From assembly GCA_964653145.1 (NCBI GenBank), contig CAZZCG010000001.1, positions 124,001 to 188,000 of the forward strand: a stretch of 64,000 nucleotides of DNA. The letters run 5' to 3'. Position numbers and translations under genes: made by a program. Shown in pieces: positions 53,097 through 61,429 of the stretch (position 1 is the stretch's first letter; each line of letters begins with the position of its first letter). The notes beneath the pieces are model-generated. The model was given only the letters and a program-made list of their open reading frames with translations, had not been told where the DNA came from and ran no database searches. This stretch comes from Pseudocalidococcus sp964653145. Its GTDB lineage: Bacteria; Cyanobacteriota; Cyanobacteriia; Thermosynechococcales; Thermosynechococcaceae.

Positions 53097-55067
53097 CTAG
53101 GCTCCTTCCCGTAACTTATCCAATACTGACCGATCTTCCAAGGTTGAGGTATCTCCAGAAACTTCTTCCCCCGCTGCTAGCGACCGCAACAACCGCCGCA
53201 TGATTTTTCCGGATCGGGTTTTGGGCAGAGCATCACTAAAACGAATTTCACCCGGCCTGGCCAGTGCCCCAATTTCACTAACCACATGCTGCTTCAAGGT
53301 TTTGATCAGAGCTTCATCGACAGTGACATTATTTTCCAGAGTGACAAAGGCAACAATTTCTTCCCCTTTGACCGGATCCGGTTTACCGACAACTGCTGCT
53401 TCTGCCACAACTGGATGCGAGACTAAGGCCGATTCAATTTCCATTGTTCCCAAGCGATGCCCAGAGACACTAATCACGTCATCCACCCGGCCCATGACCC
53501 AGAAATAGCCATCTTCATCTCGCCGGGCTCCATCACCTGCAAAGTAAAGATATTTCCCATCTTGTGGAGCAATATGTTCCCAATAGGTGCGGCGAAAACG
53601 ATCATCGTCTCCATACACGGTTCGCATCATTCCCGGCCATGGATACCTGACCACCAAATAGCCGCCGTCGTTATCGGCTACAGGATTACCGTCTAAATCC
53701 ACCACATCCGCCAAAATGCCAGGGAAGGGTTTTGTGGCCGAGCCGGGTTTGGCCGGAATTGCCCCAGGGAGGGAGGTAATCATGTGTCCCCCGGTTTCGG
53801 TTTGCCACCAAGTATCCACAATCGGGCAGCGCTCTTGACCAATAATTCGGTGATACCACATCCAGGCCTCAGGGTTTATGGGCTCGCCAACGGTACCTAA
53901 AAGCCTTAGGGATGACAAGTTCCGGGCCTGGGGTAGATGTTCACCCATTTTGATAAAGGCCCGAATTGCTGTGGGAGCCGTATAGAAAATTGTCACGCCA
54001 TACTTTTCAATCACATCCCAAAAACAACCAGGATTGGAGGCCCGCGGCGCACCTTCATACATCAGCGTTGTCGCGCCATTGGAGAGGGGCCCATAGACGA
54101 TATAGCTATGTCCGGTAATCCAACCCACATCAGCGGTACACCAATAGACATCCGTATCCTTGAGGTCAAATACCCATTTCGTGGTCATGTGGGTATAGAG
54201 GTTATAGCCGCCGGTTGTATGCACCACCCCTTTTGGTTTTCCCGTCGAGCCAGAGGTGTAGAGGACAAATAGCATATCCTCACTATCCATGGGTTCCGCT
54301 GGACAATCCGCACTCGCCCCTTTTTGCAGGTCATGCCACCAATGATCCCGGCCGGGCAACATGGCAATGGTTTGTTTGGTGCGTTGGACAACGAGGACAT
54401 TTTCCACAGAAGGAACAAGATCACTCCCAAGTGCTTTATCCACCTGCTCTTTAAGGGGCACAATCGCATCTTTTCGCCAACCACCATCGGCCGTAATTAC
54501 CAGCTTGGCCTGGGCATCATTGAGCCGATCTCGTAAGGCTTCGGCACTAAATCCGCCAAACACAACACTGTGGGGTGCACCAATCCGGGCACAGGCCAAC
54601 ATGGCAATGGCAGCTTCCGGAATCATCGGCATGTAAATCCCGACCACGTCCCCTTTACTGACACCGAGTTGCTTGAGGACATTGGCAAATTGGCAGACTT
54701 CCCGATGCAGTTGGGCATAGGTGTAAGTGCGGGAATCTCCAGGTTCGCCCTCCCAAATCAGAGCAGCTTTGTTTTTGCGCCAGGTGGTGAGGTGCCGGTC
54801 TAAACAGTTGTAGGAAATATTGATTTTGCCGTTAACAAACCATTTCGCATGGGGCGGCTGCCAATCGAGGACGGTATCCCAGGCCTGGAACCAGTGGAGT
54901 TCAGATTTAGCGAGTTCAGCCCAGAAGGTTTCGGGATTTTCCTTAGCCTGGGCATAGAGGCGTTCATACTCCGCCTGGGAGTTGATTAGGGCATCGGCGA
55001 CAAAGTCTTCCGGGGGGGCAAAGCTGCGGTGTTCGTTGAGGATAGACTCAATTGGCGTGGAAACCAT
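53097..55067 (-). CDS. acs: Acetyl-CoA synthetase, AMP-forming
   Basis: The 656-residue protein is full length. It has DVVGIYMPMIPEAAIAMLAC, the AMP-binding loop LFVLYTSGSTGKPKGVVHTT (about 260-279), VDTWWQTETGGHMI, the hinge region RVDDVISVSGHRLGTMEIES and the C-terminal acetylation-site segment LPKTRSGKIMRR (Lys in SGK). It activates acetate with ATP and CoA to acetyl-CoA. In cyanobacteria Acs can be switched off by lysine acylation. Three broken pieces of the same gene lie around it (52114, 55920, 58432). A copy of GGCCTGG is just outside its stop codon. Confidence 0.96.
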   Translation of the reverse strand: MVSTPIESILNEHRSFAPPEDFVADALINSQAEYERLYAQAKENPETFWAELAKSELHWFQAWDTVLDWQPPHAKWFVNGKINISYNCLDRHLTTWRKNKAALIWEGEPGDSRTYTYAQLHREVCQFANVLKQLGVSKGDVVGIYMPMIPEAAIAMLACARIGAPHSVVFGGFSAEALRDRLNDAQAKLVITADGGWRKDAIVPLKEQVDKALGSDLVPSVENVLVVQRTKQTIAMLPGRDHWWHDLQKGASADCPAEPMDSEDMLFVLYTSGSTGKPKGVVHTTGGYNLYTHMTTKWVFDLKDTDVYWCTADVGWITGHSYIVYGPLSNGATTLMYEGAPRASNPGCFWDVIEKYGVTIFYTAPTAIRAFIKMGEHLPQARNLSSLRLLGTVGEPINPEAWMWYHRIIGQERCPIVDTWWQTETGGHMITSLPGAIPAKPGSATKPFPGILADVVDLDGNPVADNDGGYLVVRYPWPGMMRTVYGDDDRFRRTYWEHIAPQDGKYLYFAGDGARRDEDGYFWVMGRVDDVISVSGHRLGTMEIESALVSHPVVAEAAVVGKPDPVKGEEIVAFVTLENNVTVDEALIKTLKQHVVSEIGALARPGEIRFSDALPKTRSGKIMRRLLRSLAAGEEVSGDTSTLEDRSVLDKLREGA

Positions 55068-55226
55068 AGGGCAACTGCAATCAGGCTAATCTTTCCATCC
55101 TAGGACAGGACTTTACCAAACGGAACTCACCAACGCAGGAGAAATGATAGGAAAATATCAGTTTCGGCAGATATAAATTATTTTCTGTGACGATTTCTCA
55201 GTGCTGAACTCAGGCAAATTATTTTA

Positions 55227-55559
55227 CTATTTAACGATCAGAGCATTAATCATAATTAATAGTTCTGGTAGTCGATGAGAAACCACATCCCAAATGACAT
55301 CAAAATCAAGTTGATCGTACTCATGGACAATGATATCTCGCATTCCAGCTATTTCTCGCCAAGGAATTTCTGAATATTCTTGTCGGAGTTTTGACGAGAG
55401 TCGTTTAGTGGCTTCCCCCAGAATGATGATTTGATAGAGAATCGCAGATAATTTTTCATCATTACTTGCCAACTCTGACGCGCTTATTCTTTCTGCATAT
55501 CGCAGAATTCGCTTTATGGCATTTGCCATGTCAATCAGGGATTCTTGATCACGCTGCAT
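55227..55559 (-). CDS. hepT: HepT-like toxin ribonuclease
   Basis: The 110-residue protein has the HEPN RX4HXY motif as RDIIVHEYDQLD near residues 75-86, after KRLSSKLRQEYSEIPWREIAGM. HepT is a ribonuclease toxin. It overlaps the upstream MntA gene by 11 bases, the usual layout; MntA blocks it by adenylylating the motif Tyr. The pair lies between the intact acs and the displaced 5' acs piece. Confidence 0.88.
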   Translation of the reverse strand: MQRDQESLIDMANAIKRILRYAERISASELASNDEKLSAILYQIIILGEATKRLSSKLRQEYSEIPWREIAGMRDIIVHEYDQLDFDVIWDVVSHRLPELLIMINALIVK

Positions 55560-55875
55560 AGATAATTTGAGCTGATTCCAAGATTTTTTTGCGTCTTAAC
55601 CAGTTTTCACTGCGCTCTAAGGCAGATTTGACAATTAAATCAACCTTTCGATTAAAGATTTCTTGTAGTTCATCATGCATTTTTAATGTCTCGGTTAAAC
55701 CTCGTTTGGCTGTTGGAGAAAAGGTAATCAAAATATCAATATCACTGTTGGCATGGAAATCTTCACGCAGCACAGAACCAAAGATAGCGAATTCAGTGAC
55801 TTGCCATGTTTGACAGAATTCCGAAATCTGATCCATGGGAAGATGAATGCCACTCTTGACTTGAAAACTTGCCAT
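55549..55875 (-). CDS. mntA: MntA-type nucleotidyltransferase antitoxin
   Basis: The 108-residue protein carries the minimal nucleotidyltransferase motif GSVLREDFHANSDIDILITF, near residues 34-53: GS followed by the DxD pair. MntA-type enzymes adenylylate the HepT partner and so neutralise it. Its start is 45 bases left of the break of acs piece 1, and it overlaps hepT. Confidence 0.88.
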   Translation of the reverse strand: MASFQVKSGIHLPMDQISEFCQTWQVTEFAIFGSVLREDFHANSDIDILITFSPTAKRGLTETLKMHDELQEIFNRKVDLIVKSALERSENWLRRKKILESAQIIYAA

Positions 55876-55919
55876 AGGAGTGTTCGAGCCTACTTCTCAG
55901 CCATACTCTTGACTATTCT

Positions 55920-56157
55920 AGGCCTGGAACCAGTGGAGTTCTTTTTCTGCCATTTCTGCCCAAAAGGTTTCGGGATTTTCCTTGGCCTGGGCGTAGAGGC
56001 GTTCATACTCGGCCTGGGAGTTGATGACCGCATTGGCAACAAATTCGTCCGGTGGGGCAAAGCTGCGGTGTTCGTTGAGGATGGACTCAATCGGTGTGGA
56101 AACCATAGGAGAGTTTGATTAAAGCGAACTCTTCTATCCTATGACAAGACTTTACCC
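55920..56157 (-). pseudogene. Displaced 5' end of acs with leader
   Basis: The piece covers the acs leader (about 50 bases) and the first 62 codons, ending in HWFQA then TAG. Against the same 187 bases of the intact copy (54881-55067) I count 23 mismatches and no gaps (about 88% identity). It could be translated as a 62-residue peptide from the ATG at 56106. The break is at AGGCCTGG; the intact gene reads on with TGG (Trp) where this reads TAG. The leader ends at the stop codon of the AIPR gene. Confidence 0.9.
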
Positions 56158-57909
56158 AGATTTTGAACTTGCTACAATTTCATCTATTTTCACCTTGGCA
56201 GAAAAAGTTGTGTAAATTGCCTTATTAACTTCAACTGTAGCTTCCATATAGCTGGTAAAGTCTGAAATTGCATTTGTAACACGGTCGATATTATTAAATC
56301 CTCCTTCTAAGCCCTTGACCAACTGACTAGAAAACGCATTTGAAATATTAACGATGGGCTTCCATAATTCTGTCGCTTGTTGAGGAGAGAGATTTTCTAT
56401 AAATTGTAATGAAAATTTATCATGTATTCGTTTATTTAGAATTATTTCGAGAGATGCAGATATTGAAGAAGCAAGTAAGAAAGTTGAGCCACGATTTCTA
56501 AAGAACGAGAGTATTTTTGCTTGTTGTTCTGTTAATTCTCTTGCATGTATTAACTGATTCTTCCGCTCTTCAACAGCACGAAGAAGAGAATATACAAAAA
56601 CAATATGTCTTGCCGTAGTTCTAGTCGAGAAAAACCTAGAATATAAACTATCTGAGACCCAAATCTGAGACTTTTGGTTATAAGCTATTAGAACATCACC
56701 ATGAAAAGCGGCTAAAGCTTGACCAGCAGTATCAGAAGGTAATAGATTGGCGGGCCTTTTCATCCGATCATCGTGGCCACCACGGCGACCTCCCAGATAA
56801 GTTACAGATGGAATTAATTTAAACTCTTCTCTAAGCCTTGTCTGAACATCATCTCCACTACGAAAATCTGGAGCTTCAACTTGGTTTTGACTATTATTAA
56901 ATCTTATGATTTTAGTAATTACATCCCGATTGGTGCATCGAACAAATCTAGCAGGAACCATTGCTCCTGAGTCTGGAGGTTCCCTTAATGAACCAATTGC
57001 ACCAGTAGTTTGAGCACCATTAACAATAGAAATTCCACTTATTACAATTTTATTCTGTAATTCATTAAGTTCAAAGTTATTAGTAAGTATTGTTAATCCA
57101 TTATTGTAAACCCAAAAATGACTTGCATCATCAGAAGCGGTATTTTTAATCCCATTATTAATATTTGCATCAACTTTCCTACTGCCTAAATAACCGCGAA
57201 TGTTAGCAGAAAATAAGTTGGATTTATATTGACCAAATGTTTGATGGAGCCACCTTGCAGGAATTGCAGTGACAAATGAAGACCAATCATCACTTGAAAT
57301 TGAATACCCTCCACACACATCTATTTCAAATCTATCTAAAACAAGGATAGTTGTTGTTAAAGCCTTGTACCACGAATCAAGTTGATTTCTTCCAACTTCT
57401 GATGAAATTATGTTTGGCAAAGAACTTGTAGATTCCAAAAGTCCACGGAGGCAACTAAACGCAGTATTATTAACCGTTTTCAATTCATTATTTACGTTTT
57501 CAGACTCAGGTAGATTATGAACATACCAAAACTCAATTGTTTTAATCTGCCCAAAATCTAGAGCATTACGAAATTGTTTAGCTGCCGATCTAATACGATC
57601 TGGAAGCTCAGAAATATCCCGGGTTAGTAACCATGCTGCTGCAGTATTTAAATCAGAAGCTTTATTGGCAGGAGCCTCTTTTTTTGTTAAATCAGAAGAA
57701 ATATATGACTGTGCAATTACAACTGTTTCTTCATCAAGATTCAAGTATATCAAATCACACTTTTTGTCATCATGACCATCTGTAAGTGAGTCGGCAGCTA
57801 CACTATGAATATCTTCGATGTCAAAACGCATTTCTAAGGCAAAAAGTAATAACGCTTGATTACCATATTGCTTAAGGTCTTCACGATCTTGTAATACTTG
57901 CTCGTACAT
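56152..57909 (-). CDS. AIPR-family protein (abortive phage infection-type)
   Basis: The 585-residue protein shows the AIPR core: ANIRGYLGSRKVDANINNGI (about 240), SHFWVYNNGLTIL, ISIVNGAQTTGAIG, RFVRCTNRDVITKIIRFNNS and AAFHGDVLIAYNQKSQIWVS. The N-terminal 100 residues have a restriction-endonuclease-like layout (DKKCDLIYLNLDEETVVIAQSYI). AIPR proteins are linked to phage resistance; the action is not known in detail. It is AT-rich, lacks the GGCCTGG motif entirely, and ends exactly at the acs leader of piece 1. It is probably acquired. Confidence 0.85.
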   Translation of the reverse strand: MYEQVLQDREDLKQYGNQALLLFALEMRFDIEDIHSVAADSLTDGHDDKKCDLIYLNLDEETVVIAQSYISSDLTKKEAPANKASDLNTAAAWLLTRDISELPDRIRSAAKQFRNALDFGQIKTIEFWYVHNLPESENVNNELKTVNNTAFSCLRGLLESTSSLPNIISSEVGRNQLDSWYKALTTTILVLDRFEIDVCGGYSISSDDWSSFVTAIPARWLHQTFGQYKSNLFSANIRGYLGSRKVDANINNGIKNTASDDASHFWVYNNGLTILTNNFELNELQNKIVISGISIVNGAQTTGAIGSLREPPDSGAMVPARFVRCTNRDVITKIIRFNNSQNQVEAPDFRSGDDVQTRLREEFKLIPSVTYLGGRRGGHDDRMKRPANLLPSDTAGQALAAFHGDVLIAYNQKSQIWVSDSLYSRFFSTRTTARHIVFVYSLLRAVEERKNQLIHARELTEQQAKILSFFRNRGSTFLLASSISASLEIILNKRIHDKFSLQFIENLSPQQATELWKPIVNISNAFSSQLVKGLEGGFNNIDRVTNAISDFTSYMEATVEVNKAIYTTFSAKVKIDEIVASSKSG

Positions 57910-58034
57910 TTTTAATGGAATTAAAATTTAAAAAAAATAACAAGTTTGCTCAAAATGCAAGAGTTATCTGAAAATGGAATCTAGTAATAGCTATTTTGAA
58001 TTTAAAGTTTATTATTACGCCATTTCTATATATT

Positions 58035-58163
58035 CTACATGAATTTTCGAGCTGTACACACGATGGCTGATTGAGCGTCTCTCATAGGGAGATTCCGAAA
58101 ATCGCATTCTTTATGTAAAGCTTTCATGCACTCTTTTCCTGAAATATCCTGTAACTTACTCAC
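58035..58163 (-). pseudogene. HicA toxin remnant
   Basis: From a GTG at 58163 (overlapping the hicB stop as GTGA) the frame reads VSKLQDISGKECMKALHKE, a typical HicA opening, but then departs (CDFRNLPMRDAQSAIVCTAR) and stops at 58035 after 42 residues. HicA is normally about 60-80 residues with a GSH motif, missing here. It looks frameshifted or truncated. The following 125 bases before the AIPR start show nothing. Confidence 0.6.
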
Positions 58164-58366
58164 GCAATTGCCCTAAATGTTTCAAACGTCTCTTTTGGGA
58201 TAGGTAATCCATCCTCTTCTAATGCTGAAATATAGCCTGAGATTGCTTTCTTAATATTGGCTAAAGCTTCATATTTGTTCTGTCCCTGACTAACGCAACC
58301 CTTGAGGCTCTGACATTCCGCAATCCAGTAGCCATCTTCATCACGATATACAATTACTTGTCTTAT
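58160..58366 (-). pseudogene. HicB-like antitoxin, start codon lost
   Basis: The frame reads RQVIVYRDEDGYWIAECQSL, then KGCVSQGQNKYEALANIKKA and LEEDGLPIPKETFETFRAIA before TGA, a clear HicB fold of about 68 residues. The position of the expected ATG is ATA at 58364-58366 and no ATG, GTG or TTG lies in frame between it and the upstream stop. It is either inactive or uses a rare start. It is coupled to the HicA remnant by a 4-base overlap. Confidence 0.65.
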
Positions 58367-58431
58367 CTGTTGATTTCCCGCTGGGGAGTTAGATTTCTCT
58401 TATTTTAAATAGTTTTTGTGCTTCCCATCCT

Positions 58432-58496
58432 AGGCCTGGAACCAGTGGAGTTCTTTGGCTGCCAATTCGGCCCAAAAGGTTTCAGGGTTGGCCTGG
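58432..58496 (-). pseudogene. Internal 5' fragment of acs
   Basis: The 65-base piece reads QANPETFWAELAAKELHWFQ followed by Ala and TAG, matching codons about 42-62 of acs with KE missing after QA. It is bounded by the CCAGGCC motif at both ends. It matches piece 1 at 48 of 52 bases and is closer to it than to the intact gene, so it is a third allele. Confidence 0.8.
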
Positions 58497-58543
58497 AAGT
58501 TACATAACTATTTTCCTATTGATTGAGATCAAAAAAGCCAATG

Positions 58544-58573
58544 AAAAACCCTCTCTAAATCAATAGAAAGGGT
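58544..58573 (-). terminator. Rho-independent terminator of dnaK
   Basis: On the minus strand ACCCTTTCT pairs with AGAGAGGGT over a loop of about eight bases (nine pairs, one G-T), followed by TTTTT. It lies 42 bases after the dnaK stop. Confidence 0.75.
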
Positions 58574-58614
58574 CATCGAAAGTGAGAACTTAGTTCTTAG
58601 TTATCTTGGGATGC

Positions 58615-60549
58615 TTATTTCGTTTCTGAAAACTCAGCATCAATCACATCATCTTCCCCAGAGCTACTGGAAGAACCTGCCCCAGCACTATCAGTTGGCC
58701 CTGAATCCCCACCACCAGCTGCACCTTGTTGATAGACACTGGCTCCTACCGCATAAAGGGCCTGCTGAAGCTCGGGAACTAGGGACTTCACCCGCTCAAA
58801 ATCAATTTGTTCGATGGGTTTCTTGTCGGATTCGTAGCCGATTTCTGCCCGCAGTTGTTTAGCTAGGCTTTCGACTTTATCTTTGTCAGCCCCGGAGACT
58901 TTATCACCCAACTCGGCCAGTTGTTTCTCGGCTTGGTAGCAGAGTTGTTCGGCCTGGTTTTTGGATTCAATTTTCTCCCGTTTTTCCTGGTCAGCGGCGG
59001 CATTGCGTTCGGCATCCTTGACCATCCGCTCCACTTCATCATTCGGCAACGTGGAAGCCCCGGTAATGCTGATGGACTGCTGTTTACCACTACCTTTATC
59101 TTTGGCGGTGACATTCAAAATCCCGTTGGCATCAATATCAAAGGTGACTTCGATTTGGGGGACACCACGGGGGGCTGGGGGAATCCCATCTAAACGGAAC
59201 ACACCCAAGCTCTTGTTGTCATCGGCCATTTCCCGCTCGCCCTGGAGGACTTTAATTTCCACGTTGGTTTGTCCGTCGACGGCGGTGGAAAAGACTTCGG
59301 ATTTTTTCGTAGGAATGGTGGTGTTTCGGGTAATGATTTTGGTCATCACACCACCCAAGGTTTCCACACCCAAGGAAAGGGGAGTCACATCTAACAGGAG
59401 AATATCTTTGACTTCACCCGCTAAAACCCCGGCCTGGACTGCAGCACCAACCGCCACCACTTCATCGGGGTTTACCGTTTGGTTAGGCTCTTTACCAAGG
59501 ATTTTCTTCACCAGTTCCAAAACTGCCGGAATCCGGGTCGAGCCACCCACCATCACGACTTCATCAATATCATCTTTGGATTGGCGAGAATCGCTCAGGG
59601 CTTTTTCCACCGGAACCCGACAACGATCAATGAGATCAGCACAGAGTTCTTCAAACTTGGCCCGGGTCAAGGTCATATCCAGATGTTTGGGGCCGTCTTG
59701 GGTCGCAGTGATGAAGGGTAAGTTGATCTCGGCCTGGCTGACACTGGAGAGTTCGATCTTGGCTTTCTCAGCAGCTTCGGTTAACCGTTGCAGGGCTTGT
59801 TTGTCTTTCCGGAGATCAATGCCTTCAGCGGTACGGAAACTTTCGGCCAGGTAATCCACAATTTTCTTGTCGAAGTCATCGCCCCCCAAGTGGGTATCCC
59901 CAGAGGTTGCCAGGACTTCAAAGACGCCATCGCCAACTTCTAAAACAGAAACGTCGAAGGTACCGCCCCCTAAGTCAAATACGAGGATGGTTTCGTTACT
60001 TTTCCGGTCTAAGCCATAGGCCAAAGAAGCAGCCGTGGGTTCGTTGATGATCCGTAAAACTTCTAACCCAGCAATTTTTCCGGCATCTTTCGTGGCCTGG
60101 CGTTGGGAATCGTTAAAGTAAGCGGGAACCGTAATCACGGCCTGGGTCACTTCTTCGCCCAGATATTTACTGGCATCTTCTTTGAGTTTGCGTAGGACTT
60201 GAGCGGAAATTTCCTCAGGGGCAAACTGTTTTCCTTGGGAGGCGCAATCCAGCTTGACGTTCCCATTGACGTTCAGGACTTTGTAGGGAACTTCGGTGGT
60301 TTCATGGGTAACTTCATCAAAGCGACGGCCAATAAACCGTTTAACGGAATAAAATGTGTTTTCCGGGTTCATTACCGCTTGCCGTTTGGCGATTTGGCCC
60401 ACCAAGCGATCTCCATTTTTGGCATAGGCCACAACCGAGGGAGTGGTGCGGAACCCTTCGGCATTAGCGATTACCGTGGGCTTTCCCCCTTCCATTACGG
60501 CCACACAGGAGTTTGTGGTACCGAGGTCAATTCCAACAACTTTTGCCAT
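58615..60549 (-). CDS. dnaK: Chaperone DnaK (Hsp70)
   Basis: The 644-residue protein is full length. It opens MAKVVGIDLGTTNSCVAVME and shows VFDLGGGTFDVSVLEVGDG (about 195), VVMVGGSTRIPAVLELVKK (about 330), the linker VKDILLLDVTPLSLGVETLG and an acidic C-terminus ending GEDDVIDAEFSETK-like. It is the cytosolic Hsp70. Cyanobacteria have two or three DnaK paralogues; with the EVDVI-type tail this looks like the major DnaK2 type, by memory only. No grpE or dnaJ is adjacent. A terminator follows. Confidence 0.95.
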   Translation of the reverse strand: MAKVVGIDLGTTNSCVAVMEGGKPTVIANAEGFRTTPSVVAYAKNGDRLVGQIAKRQAVMNPENTFYSVKRFIGRRFDEVTHETTEVPYKVLNVNGNVKLDCASQGKQFAPEEISAQVLRKLKEDASKYLGEEVTQAVITVPAYFNDSQRQATKDAGKIAGLEVLRIINEPTAASLAYGLDRKSNETILVFDLGGGTFDVSVLEVGDGVFEVLATSGDTHLGGDDFDKKIVDYLAESFRTAEGIDLRKDKQALQRLTEAAEKAKIELSSVSQAEINLPFITATQDGPKHLDMTLTRAKFEELCADLIDRCRVPVEKALSDSRQSKDDIDEVVMVGGSTRIPAVLELVKKILGKEPNQTVNPDEVVAVGAAVQAGVLAGEVKDILLLDVTPLSLGVETLGGVMTKIITRNTTIPTKKSEVFSTAVDGQTNVEIKVLQGEREMADDNKSLGVFRLDGIPPAPRGVPQIEVTFDIDANGILNVTAKDKGSGKQQSISITGASTLPNDEVERMVKDAERNAAADQEKREKIESKNQAEQLCYQAEKQLAELGDKVSGADKDKVESLAKQLRAEIGYESDKKPIEQIDFERVKSLVPELQQALYAVGASVYQQGAAGGGDSGPTDSAGAGSSSSSGEDDVIDAEFSETK

Positions 60550-60727
60550 GTCTAGGCTCCTCTGCCGGGGTAAAGTGCGTTAATAACAGGGCCCAGGCCA
60601 ATACACGAAATAACTTTGTTCTGCCTTGTGTGTCCCTCTTGTTCTATAGTGCCCGCCCCAGGCCTGGGGTTGAAGGGGTATTTACCGAACCTGATCTCGG
60701 AACGAGGCCCAGGCCAGAACTCGCTAA

Positions 60728-61210
60728 TTAGGATGTGGTCAGGGTTCCGTGGATGGTCCAGGCCAGGCCCCGTTCTGCCTCTGCACCCGCAATTGGGGTT
60801 AACTCAATCTCAAGCCAAGGCTCGGGAATTGGGAATAGTTCCGGTAAATTTTTCGGCCATTCAATTGCCACCAGGCCTAGGGGAAATTCCTCGCCTTGCC
60901 AGTAGAGTTCGGGATGGAGGGCACGGATTTCAGACTCTGAGAGACGGTAGAGATCAAAGTGATACAGCGGTAGTCGCCCCTCAAAATACTCCTGGATTAA
61001 TGTGAAGGTGGGACTGACAATGGGGTCTTGGATCCCTAAGCCTTCCCCTAGGGCCTGGACAAAGGTGGTTTTACCGCTACCTAAATCGCCGTTGAGCAAA
61101 ATGGTTGTCCCCGCCGGTAAGGTTTCGCCCCACTGCCGCCCATAGGCCTGGAGTTGGGCCCTAGAGACAACCGATGGTGAGAGGGGTAAATCCCAGGCCT
61201 GGAGAGACAT
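60728..61210 (-). CDS. tsaE: TsaE: tRNA t6A37 biosynthesis ATPase
   Basis: The 160-residue protein has a Walker A NGDLGSGKTTFVQALGEGLG (about residues 40-59), PTFTLIQEYFEG, HFDLYRLSE (Walker B-like) and LVAIEWPKN. TsaE works with TsaB and TsaD in making threonylcarbamoyl-adenosine at tRNA position 37. It is monocistronic between dnaK and ho1. Confidence 0.9.
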   Translation of the reverse strand: MSLQAWDLPLSPSVVSRAQLQAYGRQWGETLPAGTTILLNGDLGSGKTTFVQALGEGLGIQDPIVSPTFTLIQEYFEGRLPLYHFDLYRLSESEIRALHPELYWQGEEFPLGLVAIEWPKNLPELFPIPEPWLEIELTPIAGAEAERGLAWTIHGTLTTS

Positions 61211-61429
61211 AAATATTCTGAATATCCTGCTTTTTCAAGGAATATTAAGGTGGAGTTGAAGCAACCTTCCCGATTAGACCCCCGGAACCCTGATGGGGCC
61301 AGTACCCAGCTTCAAAAATTTTAATAAAACCAGCCCACATCTCAGTTTAGGCTAGTCAAAAGGGCTACTAGCTGAAAAGCCATAACAATATTTTTTGCAA
61401 ACCTTAACGCATCAATGGATCGGTTAACA

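Noticed and set aside
55918..56106. A 62-residue open frame identical in type to the Acs N-terminus, as a functional peptide gene
   Set aside because: It ends at the recombination break with an immediate stop and lacks any catalytic part; truncated remnant is simpler, though it may be translated.
58961..59854. A 297-codon plus-strand frame opposite dnaK
   Set aside because: It is the antisense frame of a highly conserved gene and has no recognisable domain.
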